From assembly GCA_963765625.1 (NCBI GenBank), contig CAVXXD010000013.1, forward strand, positions 174,273-238,272: a stretch of 64,000 nt of DNA, written 5' to 3'. The translations under genes and the position numbers were made by a program. This DNA is from CAVXXD01 sp963765625. GTDB lineage: Bacteria; Actinomycetota; Geothermincolia; Geothermincolales; Geothermincolaceae. Below are positions 41,999 to 50,699 of this stretch, piece after piece (position 1 is the stretch's first letter; each line of letters begins with the position of its first letter). The notes beneath the pieces were generated by a model. It was given only the letters and a program-made list of their open reading frames with translations, searched no databases and was not told where the DNA came from.

Positions 41999-42988
41999 AT
42001 GTTTGATGTCATCGCCCAGGGAGATGGGCCCCTTTTCGCGGATCCCGATCCCGACAAGGCCCGGGAATTTTTCCGCACGAAAAAGAGGTCTCTCTCCAAC
42101 AAGGTCATGACCGTGAGCGAAGCGGTCGACAAGTACGTCCACGACGGCGAATACCTCGCCATCGGCGGCTTCGGGGCCAACCGCATCCCCACCGCCGTGT
42201 GCCACGAGATAGTCCGTCAGAAGAAGAAGAAGATGGCCTTCGCCGGCCACACCTCCACCCACGACTTCGACATCCTTTGCGCGGGAGAGGTGTTCGACCG
42301 CTGCGACATCGCCTACATCATCGGGCTGGAGGCGCGCGGCCTCTCCATGAACGCCCGCCGCTACATGGAGAGTGGCAAGGTCACGGCGTGCGAATGGACC
42401 AACTACGGCATGGCCCTGCGTCTCAAAGCGGCGGCTATGGGACTGTCGTTCCTGCCCGGCCGCAACGTCATGGGGACGGACACCTTCAAGCACAGCGGCA
42501 TCAAGCTGGTGGAGTGCCCCTTCACCGGCAAGAAGATGTCCCTCTTCCCCGCCCTCTACCCCGACGTCGCCGCCATCCACGTGCACGAGGCCGACGTCTA
42601 CGGCAACTGCCGCATCAAGGGCATCTCCGTGGCCGACCTGGAACTGGCCCGGGCCGCCAAGCACCTCATCATCACCTGCGAGAAACTGATCCACAACGAA
42701 GAGATCCGCTCCGATCCCACCCTTACCTTCATCCCCTACTACGCGGTGGACGCGGTCTGCGAGGTACCCTTCGGCAGCTACCCCGGCAACATGTGCTACG
42801 AGTACTTCTCCGACGAGCCGCACATCAAGAAGTGGCTGGAGACGGAGAAGGACCCCGAGGCCTTCGCCAAGTTCATCGACGAGCAGATCTACAGCACCAA
42901 GAACTTCAACGAATACCTGGAGCTCAACGGAGGCATCGAACGCATCAACCAGCTCCGTGCCCTGGAAAACCTGATAGAGCTGGACTGA
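41999..42988 (+). CDS. gctA: Glutaconate CoA-transferase-like subunit A
   Basis: 329 residues. Class I CoA-transferase alpha subunit: KVMTVSEAVDKYVHDGEYLA, IGGFGANRIPTAVCHEIVRQ, MAFAGHTSTHDFDILCAGEV, then DIAYIIGLEARGLSMNARRY, GMALRLKAAAMGLSFLPGRN and HVHEADVYGNCRIKGISVAD. Length and order fit GctA/IpdA-like proteins. AAAGGGAGG precedes ATG 41999. The beta subunit follows 12 bp later. It would transfer CoA to a dicarboxylic or ring-cleavage acid. Confidence 0.9.
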   Translation: MFDVIAQGDGPLFADPDPDKAREFFRTKKRSLSNKVMTVSEAVDKYVHDGEYLAIGGFGANRIPTAVCHEIVRQKKKKMAFAGHTSTHDFDILCAGEVFDRCDIAYIIGLEARGLSMNARRYMESGKVTACEWTNYGMALRLKAAAMGLSFLPGRNVMGTDTFKHSGIKLVECPFTGKKMSLFPALYPDVAAIHVHEADVYGNCRIKGISVADLELARAAKHLIITCEKLIHNEEIRSDPTLTFIPYYAVDAVCEVPFGSYPGNMCYEYFSDEPHIKKWLETEKDPEAFAKFIDEQIYSTKNFNEYLELNGGIERINQLRALENLIELD

Positions 42989-43000
42989 GGAGGGATATAA

Positions 43001-43768
43001 ATGGCTGATTACAACACCATGGAACTTATGATCGTTGCGGCCTCCCGGGAGCTCGAGGACGGAGCCACCGTGGGCGTGGGCACCGGGGCCCCCTGCGCCA
43101 CCGCCATGCTGGCACAGAAAACCGGCGCCCCTAACCTGATCATCATGTTCGAGGCCGGCGGCATCTCGCCCCAGCTTCCCACCATGCCCATCTCGGTGGG
43201 CGACTCGCGCACCTTCTACAAGGCGGTCAGCGCCAGCGGCATGTGCGAGATCATGGAGGCCTGCCAGCGCGGCATGGTCGACTACACCTTCCTGGGCGGC
43301 GCCCAGATCGACATGTACGGCAACCTCAACTCGACGGTGATCGGCGACTGGGCCAAGCCCAAGGTGCGCTTCCCCGGTTCGGGCGGAGCCAACGACTTCG
43401 CCAGCTTCTGCTGGAAGGTCATGGTCATCACCCCGCAGGACGCCAAGCGCTTCGTGGAGAAGTGCAGCTTCATCACCACCCCCGGCTACCTGGACGGCGG
43501 AAACTCCCGCGAGGAAGCCGGCCTGCCCCTCAACACCGGCCCGCACAAGGTCATCACCAACATGGCCATCATGGGTTACCACCCCGAGAGCAAGCGTATG
43601 CAGGTGGAGTCCATCCACCACGGCTTCACCTTCGACGACGTGCAGCAGAACTGCGGCTTCGAACTGCTCAAGGCGGCCAAGGTGGGAGAGACGCCTCCCC
43701 CCACCGCCCACGAGCTGGAGATCCTCCGCAAAGAGGTCGACCCGCACGGCTACATCATCGGCAGGTAA
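43001..43768 (+). CDS. gctB: Glutaconate CoA-transferase-like subunit B
   Basis: 255 residues. Beta subunit: MELMIVAASRELEDGATVGV, GTGAPCATAMLAQKTGAPNL, then the strand IIMFEAGGISPQLPTMPISV, in which E of FEAGG occupies the place of the catalytic Glu of class I transferases. Further blocks are VDYTFLGGAQIDMYGNLNST and FPGSGGANDFASFCW, both typical of GctB/IpdB. Ends with YIIGR and is followed by a strong terminator. Encoded with gctA as a heteromeric enzyme. Confidence 0.9.
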   Translation: MADYNTMELMIVAASRELEDGATVGVGTGAPCATAMLAQKTGAPNLIIMFEAGGISPQLPTMPISVGDSRTFYKAVSASGMCEIMEACQRGMVDYTFLGGAQIDMYGNLNSTVIGDWAKPKVRFPGSGGANDFASFCWKVMVITPQDAKRFVEKCSFITTPGYLDGGNSREEAGLPLNTGPHKVITNMAIMGYHPESKRMQVESIHHGFTFDDVQQNCGFELLKAAKVGETPPPTAHELEILRKEVDPHGYIIGR

Positions 43769-43790
43769 CTGAGACAGTAAGGTTCGCATC

Positions 43791-43821
43791 GCCGGCCCCT
43801 TCCCGAGGGGCCGGCTTTTTT
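43791..43821 (+). terminator. Strong intrinsic terminator after gctB
   Basis: GCCGGCCCCT (43791-43800), loop TCCCG, AGGGGCCGGC (43806-43815), then TTTTTT (43816-43821). Confidence 0.95.
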
Positions 43822-43834
43822 ACGCCCTTGAGGG

Positions 43835-44764
43835 TCAGTCCTCAATCCATTCTTCCGGGCGGCTCCTCCAGGTGCTGAGAAAGATGCCGGCCGAGGAAAG
43901 GAGCACGGGGATGACCAGGTGGCCGGGGTCCTCGCCCAGTACGGCCCAGGCCAGCAGAACGGCCAGGGAAGGCTTGAGGAAAAAGAAAGACGCGCCGGAA
44001 GCGGTGGGCACCTTGTTCATCCCCCAGAAGTAGAAGATGTAAGCCACCCCCACCGTGAAGACGCCTATATAGAGGCAGATGAGCCAGGTGGCCGGGTGAA
44101 GGTCGAGGAGGCCTCTCATGTCCCCGCGGATAACCACAGTGGCGAGGAAGAGAACGCTCCCGATGACGATGCTGATAAAAGAAACTTCCGTCTCCCCGTA
44201 CTTCGCGGTGTATTTCTTGCCCATGACAGTGTAGAGAGACCAGCTGAGGGCCGAAGCCAGGACGGCCAGGCCGCCGCCGAGCTCGGCCCGCACGGCGAAG
44301 TCGGAGAAATCCATCCCGGTGATGGCCAGAAATGCTCCGGCCAGTCCCAGGATAGCCCCCAGCCAGGTGCGCAGCCTCGCTTTCTCGTGCAGCAGGGGAT
44401 AGGCCAGCACGGCCGTGAAAACAGGGTTGACGCAGAAGATGACCGCCGCGGTGGAAGCCTGGGTTTTCTCCAGCCCCCAGAAATAGAGGGTGAAAGTGAC
44501 GTAGACGCCGATCACCCCCAGCAGGGCCATACCGGTAGTGTCGCCGCGGACGATACCGGGCAGGGAGCCCAGCCGTCGGCGCCCCGCCAGGACCACCAGC
44601 ATGAACAATCCCCCGAAGATGAAGCGCACCAGCGCCAGCTGAAAATGGTCGATCTCGTCCGGCCCGTAGAGATGCTGGATATACTTGCCCGCCACCTCCA
44701 GGGTGCTGAAGAGGAAGATGGCAGCCAGAACGGAGAGATAACCGTTGAGCCGTTCATTTTTCAC
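43835..44764 (-). CDS. EamA/DMT-superfamily transporter
   Basis: 309 residues with ten hydrophobic helices in two EamA halves. Half 1: LAAIFLFSTLEVAGKYIQHL ... TQASTAAVIFCVNPVFTAVL. Half 2: LGGGLAVLASALSWSLYTVM ... NKVPTASGASFFFLKPSLAV, with the conserved late P and E of WAVLGE. Probably a small-metabolite exporter; substrate unknown. Convergent with gctB, 20 bp from the terminator. Confidence 0.92.
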   Translation of the reverse strand: MKNERLNGYLSVLAAIFLFSTLEVAGKYIQHLYGPDEIDHFQLALVRFIFGGLFMLVVLAGRRRLGSLPGIVRGDTTGMALLGVIGVYVTFTLYFWGLEKTQASTAAVIFCVNPVFTAVLAYPLLHEKARLRTWLGAILGLAGAFLAITGMDFSDFAVRAELGGGLAVLASALSWSLYTVMGKKYTAKYGETEVSFISIVIGSVLFLATVVIRGDMRGLLDLHPATWLICLYIGVFTVGVAYIFYFWGMNKVPTASGASFFFLKPSLAVLLAWAVLGEDPGHLVIPVLLSSAGIFLSTWRSRPEEWIED

Positions 44765-44832
44765 GGCAATTATATAACCCGGGGACTGCCTGTAAATAGA
44801 GTCCGCGGTTAGCTGATAGAATTAATGGCCAT

Positions 44833-46224
44833 ATGAAGGAACTTAACGTGACAACAATCGCCGGCTCAGATCCCGGCACAAGAGAGGCGTACCTGTCAGC
44901 CGGGGCAAACTGGTTGTGGGCATGGAGAGAGCGTCTGGTGACGCGTTTCCCGCGAACCGCTGATCTTTTCTCTCGTTACGGCATATGGCTGATCGTTACA
45001 GGCTTCTTTATTCTTTACGCAACCGGCTCATTGCTCAAGCACATGAACTTCAATTCCTACGCCTGGGACCTGGGCATCTTCGACCAGGCGATCTGGAAGT
45101 ACAGCCACATGGAGATCGGCTCGAACACGGTGAAGGTCATACCCGTGCTGCTGGCCGACCACTGGCATCCTTCCCTTTTTCTGTTCGTCCCCTTCTATTG
45201 GATCTGGGAAGACGTCCGGATGCTGCTGATCGTGCAATCCCTGATAGCTGCCTCGGCCGCCGTGCCCATCTACCTGATCGCGCGCGATAAGCTCCAAGAC
45301 CGCTTTACAGCCCTGTTGCTGGCTGCCGCTTGTCTTTCCTTCTGGGGCATGTGGGAACTCGTGCTATTCGATTTCCACCCATACGTGCTTTTTCCCGTGG
45401 TCCTGGCCTGGATGTATTACTTCGTCATGCGGGACCGCATGATAGCCTATTTCCTATGTCTTCCTCTCCTTTTGAACATCCAGGAACAGATGATCCTGGC
45501 CGGCGTCTTCCTGGGCATCTACCTGGCTTTGTTCCGCAGAAAGTGGTTCGCGGGCATAGCCACCCTGGTCATCTCTTCCGGCTATTTCTACCTCGTCTCG
45601 GAGGTGTTCATCCCCGGATTGTCGCTGACCCAAACCGGTCTCTACACGGTCCTCTACAGCCATATGGGGAATAGCGGGCTGGAGATCGCCCGCTACCTGG
45701 TGGCACACCCTCACATGGCCGTGAAACAGATATTCTGGCCGCTCGGTAAGATCGGGCTTCTCCTGAGACTACTCACTCCTTTCCTCTTCCTGCCCCTTCT
45801 GGGAGGCTTCTCCATCGTGCTCATCCCCGACCTTCTGTTGAGGCTGTATTCGAACAATCCAAGCCTCTGGGCGCCCCATAATCATTACCATGCCGTGTAT
45901 GCCGCCGTTCTCCTGATCGCCTTCCTCGAAGCCCTGCCAAGACTATACCGCTGGCTGAAAAGGACCGGGCGCCATCAATCTCTTCATTTCCGTCAGCTGG
46001 CCTTCGCTCTGGGTGTGGTGGTTCTGGTTCTCCAGGTTCCTTTTACACTGAGAAGCACCTTCACCCTGTTCTTCCATCCCTCTTTCTATTATCTTGATGC
46101 CCAGGAGAGTACGGGTTACCGGGTGCTTGAAGACATACCTCGCGAAGCTTCGGCCTGTGCCCAGTACAAAATAGTGCCCCATCTCTCCCAGCGCGAGCTC
46201 ATCTATGTGCTGGGTAAGGCCTAG
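44833..46224 (+). CDS. DUF2079-family integral membrane protein
   Basis: 463 residues, about ten membrane helices. The N-terminal DUF2079 signature is clear: FNSYAWDLGIFDQAIWKYSH then LLADHWHPSLFLFVPFYWIW (HxxP loop), followed by LLLAAACLSFWGMWELVLFD and HPYVLFPVVLAWMYYF. It resembles GT-C-fold glycosyltransferases with their acidic/His loops. A shorter C-terminal soluble part follows (YYLDAQESTGYRVLEDIPRE). Stop overlaps that of the convergent LCP gene by CTAG. Possible role in cell-envelope glycan assembly. Confidence 0.88.
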   Translation: MKELNVTTIAGSDPGTREAYLSAGANWLWAWRERLVTRFPRTADLFSRYGIWLIVTGFFILYATGSLLKHMNFNSYAWDLGIFDQAIWKYSHMEIGSNTVKVIPVLLADHWHPSLFLFVPFYWIWEDVRMLLIVQSLIAASAAVPIYLIARDKLQDRFTALLLAAACLSFWGMWELVLFDFHPYVLFPVVLAWMYYFVMRDRMIAYFLCLPLLLNIQEQMILAGVFLGIYLALFRRKWFAGIATLVISSGYFYLVSEVFIPGLSLTQTGLYTVLYSHMGNSGLEIARYLVAHPHMAVKQIFWPLGKIGLLLRLLTPFLFLPLLGGFSIVLIPDLLLRLYSNNPSLWAPHNHYHAVYAAVLLIAFLEALPRLYRWLKRTGRHQSLHFRQLAFALGVVVLVLQVPFTLRSTFTLFFHPSFYYLDAQESTGYRVLEDIPREASACAQYKIVPHLSQRELIYVLGKA

Positions 46225-47522
46225 TTGTAGTCGCGGCCGACGACCACTACCACCTTGGCCTGGTTGGCGCCGGTGATGGTTTCGTCCACTTTGACCGGCG
46301 GGGCTTTGTTCCCCCAGAAATCCTTCACCACCTGGGAGGCCATGCCGGAATAACCGGCCGAGACGTAGATAGTGGTCTTGTCATAGACGTTGGCGGCGTT
46401 TCCCGTGGCCGGGGAATAGCCCTTGCCGCGCAGGATATCCGCCACCTGGCCGGCTATTCCCTGCTGGCCGGAGCCGTTGAGGACCATCAACGGGAGCTCG
46501 GCGGCGTTGTCGAGGACGACCTGTTCGGTCCCTTCGTCCTCGGCGGGGGGAGTGATCAGGCAGTACTTCTTGACGCTGTCCATTATCTCGGCCGTGCCTA
46601 CGGGGTCGGCAACGTAGTACCAGGCGTCGTTAGTCCTGGATGGTGCCTGATCGCTGCCGGGGATGGTGGCCATCTGGACGTCCTCGAGCTTGATCCCCTG
46701 CAGGTACTTGGCCAGGTTGAGAAAGTCGCCGCCGGGCATGTCCGTGGTCAGGTAGGGGGTGATGGCGTTCAGTATCCGGATGATGTCGTCAACTTCCCTG
46801 ACGCTGTCGATGGCCTTCTGGGCCATGGCCTTGAGGAACCTCTGCTGGTTGTTGATGCGGTCGATGTCGCCGTCGGGCAGGTTGCGCGAGCGGCACAGCA
46901 CCAGTGCTTCCTTGCCGTAGAGCAGCAGGTCGCCTGAGGGCAGGCAGCCTACCTTGGGGTCGCGGATCTCGTAGTCCATGTGGAAGGGTACCCCGTCGAT
47001 GGCGTCAACGATGCCCTTGAAGGCCTCGAAGTCCACCTCGATGAAATTGTGAATTTTCTCCACCCCGAGCAGGCTCTTCACTGCGTCGATGGTCCCTTCC
47101 GGGCCGTAGTAGGCATGGGCGGCGTTGATCTTCTCGGTCCCGTAGCCCTCGATGGTGACCTTGGTGTCGCGGGGGATGGAGACCACCGCCACGCGCTTGT
47201 TCTTGAAATCGACGGAAGCGAACATGAGCACGTCGGAGCGGCAGAAGCCTGTCTCCCCTTTGTTGCTGCCGCGATCGATGCCAATGATCACGAAGTTGAG
47301 GGGTTCCTTGGGGCCCGTCCAGATGTCGGTCCCTTCGGTGGGCTGCTCCCGGGTGTCCCTCAAGGTCCAGGTGGCATAATGCCACTGCGCCCAGGCGTAA
47401 ATATCCCTGCCGCCCAGCGCTCCGGCCAGCACCCCGCCTACCAGCAGAACGACCAGCATATATTGTAGAAAACGCAGGCGCTTCGACTTCTTGATGCTCT
47501 GCGTCCTGTCAAGGCGGCTCAT
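46221..47522 (-). CDS. LytR-CpsA-Psr (LCP) family cell-wall polymer transferase
   Basis: 433 residues. One N-terminal TM helix (FLQYMLVVLLVGGVLAGALG), LCP domain with NFVIIGIDRG, DVLMFASVDFKNKRVAVVSI PRDT-type Arg/Asp (RDTKVTIEG) and KINAAHAYYGPEGTIDAVKS, DIDRINNQQRFLKAMAQ with lipid-contact residues, then a C-terminal LytR_C domain (LPLMVLNGSGQQGIAGQVAD). It attaches undecaprenyl-linked glycopolymers to peptidoglycan in Gram-positive bacteria and Actinobacteria. GGAGAAG upstream of ATG 47522. Confidence 0.95.
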   Translation of the reverse strand: MSRLDRTQSIKKSKRLRFLQYMLVVLLVGGVLAGALGGRDIYAWAQWHYATWTLRDTREQPTEGTDIWTGPKEPLNFVIIGIDRGSNKGETGFCRSDVLMFASVDFKNKRVAVVSIPRDTKVTIEGYGTEKINAAHAYYGPEGTIDAVKSLLGVEKIHNFIEVDFEAFKGIVDAIDGVPFHMDYEIRDPKVGCLPSGDLLLYGKEALVLCRSRNLPDGDIDRINNQQRFLKAMAQKAIDSVREVDDIIRILNAITPYLTTDMPGGDFLNLAKYLQGIKLEDVQMATIPGSDQAPSRTNDAWYYVADPVGTAEIMDSVKKYCLITPPAEDEGTEQVVLDNAAELPLMVLNGSGQQGIAGQVADILRGKGYSPATGNAANVYDKTTIYVSAGYSGMASQVVKDFWGNKAPPVKVDETITGANQAKVVVVVGRDYN

Positions 47523-47651
47523 ATCATCTTCTCCATCGGTCTTACATGCTCTCTCGGAAACGCGTTTCTGACGTATTTACCCTGTTCGGGGTTCCTTCAG
47601 GGCCATTATATCAAACCGTCCGGGAACCGCTATGATGCCGCGGGGGGACCT

Positions 47652-47894
47652 TCACTCCCCGTCTTCCTCCAGTGAGACCTCTTCCGCCCCAGCTTCTTCC
47701 TCCAGGGAACCGAGCAGTTTTTCGACCTTGCTGCGCGATTCGGTCAGCTTCACCTTGCTCGCTTTGAGCAGCCCTACCGCTTCTTCGAAGAGGGCCAGGC
47801 TCTCTTCCAGCTCCAGGTCTTCTTTCTCCAGGGTCAGGGTTATCTCCTCCAGCCGGTCCAGCATCTGCTTGAACGTCGCTCCCTCGCCTTCCAT
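47652..47894 (-). CDS. xseB: Exodeoxyribonuclease VII small subunit
   Basis: 80 residues: FKQMLDRLEEITLTLEKEDL then ELEESLALFEEAVGLLKASK, the two-helix XseB pattern, followed by KLTESRSKVEKLLG and an acidic tail (EEEAGAEEVSLEEDGE). It lies 28 bp after xseA on the same strand and acts with it in single-strand exonuclease/repair. Confidence 0.95.
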   Translation of the reverse strand: MEGEGATFKQMLDRLEEITLTLEKEDLELEESLALFEEAVGLLKASKVKLTESRSKVEKLLGSLEEEAGAEEVSLEEDGE

Positions 47895-47922
47895 CTAAAC
47901 CTCCGATGTCTCCAGGATGCCT

Positions 47923-49359
47923 TTATTTCCTCTCTACGGCCACGAATTCTTCCTTTAATATCTCTTCCACCGCGCACTTGAGACGCCCCCGCGCCAGCTG
48001 CACCTCGAGGCGGCTGCCCACCGCCGCCCGCGCGGTATCGCGCAGGGGCACCCGCGAGCCCTCCGGGTAGACGATGGCGTAGCCACGGGAGAGCGTCCGC
48101 AGGGGGCTGAGGGCGTCCAGCCGCAGGGCAGCCGACCTCCAGCGCTCGGCTCGCGCGGCCAGGGCCTGCCGGGTGCGGGACGGCATGAGGCTGTCTACGC
48201 CGCTCAGCTGACGGGCCAGCCTGGCCAGCAACTCCCTTTCGGCCCTCTCCAGACGTTCCGCGGTGTAGCGCAGGCGCAAGGGGAGTTCGCGCCGCTCGCG
48301 GCCGAGACCCAGTAGCTGCAGGCGGCAGGCGGCAAGGCCTTGCCGGGCTTGGTCCCATCGCTGGCGCCAGGCCTGCCGGACGGCGGCATGCGCCTCCTCC
48401 AGGCGCTGGCCGGCCGGGAAGAGCAGCGCGTCGGGCCCGGAATAACAGCGTCGCGTCTCGATGCGCCTGGTCTCGGACTCGGCCCGCTCCAGCCGCCGGT
48501 TCATGGCCTGGTTGAGCCTCTGCCCGGTCCCGTCCAGCCGCTCCAGCAGGCCGGACATCAGCGGCGCCACCACCTGGGCCGCGCCGGTGGGAGTGCTGGC
48601 CCGGAGGTCGGCGGCGTAGTCGGCGATGGTGTAGTCGGGCTCGTGGCCGATGCCGGTCACCACCGGGATGCGCGAGGCGCGCAGGGCCCTGGCCACCACC
48701 TCGGTATTGAAGGGGTGCAGGTCCTCCAGCGAGCCCCCTCCCCGAGCCAGGACGATCACCTCCACCGGGAAGCGGCCGGACACGTCGTTGAAAAACCGCA
48801 AGGCCTCGGCGATGTCGTCCTCCGCTCCCTCGCCCTGCACGCGCACCCCCCTTATATATATGTGGGCGGGAGGAAAACGCTTGCGGATGTTGGTGACCAG
48901 GTCCCGCACCGCGGCCCCCTCCAGCGAGGTGACCAGGCCGATGTTGAACGAGATGGGCGGGATGGGACGCTTCAGTTCGTCGGCGAAAAGCCCCTCTTCC
49001 GACAGGCGCTTGAAGAGCCGGAGGAACTCGCGCTTGAGCCTGCCCTCCCCGCTCTCCTCCGCCTCCAGGACGTTCAGCCGGAACTGCCCCCGCTTGGCGT
49101 ACACACCGAGGTTGCCCCGGACCAGCACCGCTCCCCCTTCCGCCAGTTCGAAATCGAGCCGGCGCAATGCGTCGCCGAATATGACGCAAGGCAGCACCGC
49201 CTGTTCGTCACGCAGGCTGAAGAAGCCGAACCCCTCGTAGCCGAGGCGCAAGTCGCACACCTCGCCCTCAACCCACACCACGGTTTTACGTAGTATGGCG
49301 TCGGCCAGGCGGTTGGCCTCGTTGACCGTATAGACGTGTTCCTGTTCTTTAAAATCCAT
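47923..49359 (-). CDS. xseA: Exodeoxyribonuclease VII large subunit
   Basis: 478 residues. N-terminal OB-fold (VYTVNEANRLADAILRKTVV; GFFSLRDEQAVLPCVIFGDA; VRGNLGVYAKRGQFRLNVLE), then the nuclease core IGLVTSLEGAAVRDLVTNIR, VIVLARGGGSLEDLHPFNTE and PVVTGIGHEPDYTIADYAAD with D-x-x-A-D, then the long helical arm and the C-terminal TLSRGYAIV motif. Typical length. Begins ATG 49359. Confidence 0.96.
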   Translation of the reverse strand: MDFKEQEHVYTVNEANRLADAILRKTVVWVEGEVCDLRLGYEGFGFFSLRDEQAVLPCVIFGDALRRLDFELAEGGAVLVRGNLGVYAKRGQFRLNVLEAEESGEGRLKREFLRLFKRLSEEGLFADELKRPIPPISFNIGLVTSLEGAAVRDLVTNIRKRFPPAHIYIRGVRVQGEGAEDDIAEALRFFNDVSGRFPVEVIVLARGGGSLEDLHPFNTEVVARALRASRIPVVTGIGHEPDYTIADYAADLRASTPTGAAQVVAPLMSGLLERLDGTGQRLNQAMNRRLERAESETRRIETRRCYSGPDALLFPAGQRLEEAHAAVRQAWRQRWDQARQGLAACRLQLLGLGRERRELPLRLRYTAERLERAERELLARLARQLSGVDSLMPSRTRQALAARAERWRSAALRLDALSPLRTLSRGYAIVYPEGSRVPLRDTARAAVGSRLEVQLARGRLKCAVEEILKEEFVAVERK

Positions 49360-49635
49360 GCCTCTGATTATATTCCATCACCCCGACGCCGGCAGGCTGC
49401 CGGAAAACTCCGGGTCTCGCCATGGCGCCGCACATAATAATGTGGCAACTTGTAAAAATTTCTGGAAAATTAAGGAAGGGGTTTTCTCTCACAGGTAGAA
49501 ATTTTTTATGGATTGAAAGTTTTCAAAGAGATGTGAACTGCCGGCGTTTTTTGTCATCAGGGCGTGTTCCAATACGACAAAGGGCGGCTGGCGATCCTTA
49601 AGGAAATACTGGGGAGTCCGACGGGATCATAAAGG

Positions 49636-50097
49636 ATGTTGGTGGTGGAGATTCTGGCCTTCCTCCTGTTGGGTCTGATAGCAATGATAGCAATCGTCCC
49701 TCCCATCGTCCGTGGGAAGATAGAAGAGTCACCCCTCGACTCCACTAAAAATTTCAAACGGAGCATGCTGGAAATGGCTGCTTCCGTCAATCCCCATGAG
49801 TACGGCGGCACCGTAACCCTCAGCAGGCGCCGGGTATACCTTCCCTCGTTCCTCATGAGCTCAGGTTCCGATTTCGAGTCACCTCAAATGACCCCTTACG
49901 CCACCCACGCTGCCGGGGTCAAGGCTTCCAGGCGCAGGAACCGCACCTACGTGGTGTTGGGAATCCTGACCCTGGTGACGGGAATCATAGCCATCGTCTC
50001 CCCGAACGTCGTCACCATCGTGCTCTTTGCAATATGCGCCGTCTTGCTGCTGACATATGCCCTCTTGGTCTATCTGATGGTCAAGAGAAGCTTCTAA
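49636..50097 (+). CDS. Membrane protein of unknown function
   Basis: 153 residues: N-terminal TM helix (LVVEILAFLLLGLIAMIAIV), a ~80-residue cytoplasmic loop rich in Arg/Ser (TLSRRRVYLPSFLMSSGSDF), then two C-terminal TM helices (RTYVVLGILTLVTGIIAIVS; VVTIVLFAICAVLLLTYALL). Actinobacterial proteins with this layout are common, but the family is not identified. The 276 bp before it (49360-49635) carry no gene; the AT-rich part includes a TTGAAA-GT-TTTCAA dyad at about 49514-49527. The stop overlaps the convergent gene by 4 bp. Confidence 0.6.
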   Translation: MLVVEILAFLLLGLIAMIAIVPPIVRGKIEESPLDSTKNFKRSMLEMAASVNPHEYGGTVTLSRRRVYLPSFLMSSGSDFESPQMTPYATHAAGVKASRRRNRTYVVLGILTLVTGIIAIVSPNVVTIVLFAICAVLLLTYALLVYLMVKRSF

Positions 50098-50387
50098 GTA
50101 TAACCGTAAAGCTTACCTTTCATCTTGCAAAGACCCAAACTGCTCACTCCCGATATTCCCGATAAGAAAGACCAGGTCAAAGCCTCTTTCAGGTTGCCGT
50201 TGATCCTCCAGCGCAGCAGAGTGCCGGTCCAGAGAAAGAACGGCACGGCCACGGCGCTTACCCACAGCGCACGACGGCCTGCCGGAAGATGGCCAGGCAG
50301 AGAAGGAGAGCCAGGCACAAGGCAACGGAGCACCAGGTCAGGATGCGCCCCGGTACGAAACAATGCCGCCGCGTTCCGCATGGTCAT
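50094..50387 (-). CDS. Small membrane protein 2 of the pseudokinase locus (probable compensating frameshifts)
   Basis: As written, an intact ORF of 97 residues (MTMRNAAALFRT...KGKLYGYT). Residues ~10-42 are not hydrophobic in this frame, but in the +1 frame the same DNA reads GRILTWCSVALCLALLLCLA, an ideal TM helix. The last ~50 residues (AVAVPFFLWTGTLLRW; WSFLSGISGVSSLGL) are membrane-like in the annotated frame. Two compensating indels (about 50355 and 50280) are therefore likely. The ATG overlaps the previous gene's TGA (GGATGACC), so the gene is translationally coupled. Confidence 0.5.
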   Translation of the reverse strand: MTMRNAAALFRTGAHPDLVLRCLVPGSPSLPGHLPAGRRALWVSAVAVPFFLWTGTLLRWRINGNLKEALTWSFLSGISGVSSLGLCKMKGKLYGYT

Positions 50388-50699
50388 CCCACCCTGGTCA
50401 TGACCAGAAGGGCCCCCAGGGCGTGGAAGATGATGAACCCTCCCAGCACCCAGGGGGCGTAGACGGCCGTATTTCCGCATGAAATAGAAGCGGTAGAGCG
50501 CACCGAGAAAAGCCGCGACGCAGACCAGCGCCGCCATCCCGGATATCCAGGCCGAGGCCGGCCATTGCCCCATCATCCCCCAGCCCGGGTTGAGCTCCGC
50601 GAACCGCAAGATGGATATCACGCCCCCTCCGCAGGCCAGGGCGACTATCCCCAGTTCCCACCACCTGATGTCTTCAGTTACGTTCTTTTCCAATTCCAT
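50384..50699 (-). CDS. Small membrane protein 1 of the pseudokinase locus (one frameshift)
   Basis: ATG 50699 shares its A with the TGA of the M23 gene (TGATGG). The frame begins MELEKNVTEDIRWWELGIVA with TM helices at WELGIVALACGGGVISILRF and ASAWISGMAALVCVAAFLGA, and needs one base removed near 50480 (MRKYG to MRKYAVYAPW) to continue as VLGGFIIFHALGALLVMTRV before a TGA at 50384. The corrected product would be about 104 residues, three helices. Without correction the frame runs into a non-membrane tail. No homology recognised. Confidence 0.55.

Noticed and set aside
41834..43789. 651-codon open frame on the minus strand
   Set aside because: Antisense to gctA/gctB, which have strong family signatures, RBSs and a terminator. 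Composition is the usual His/Val/Gly-rich shadow.
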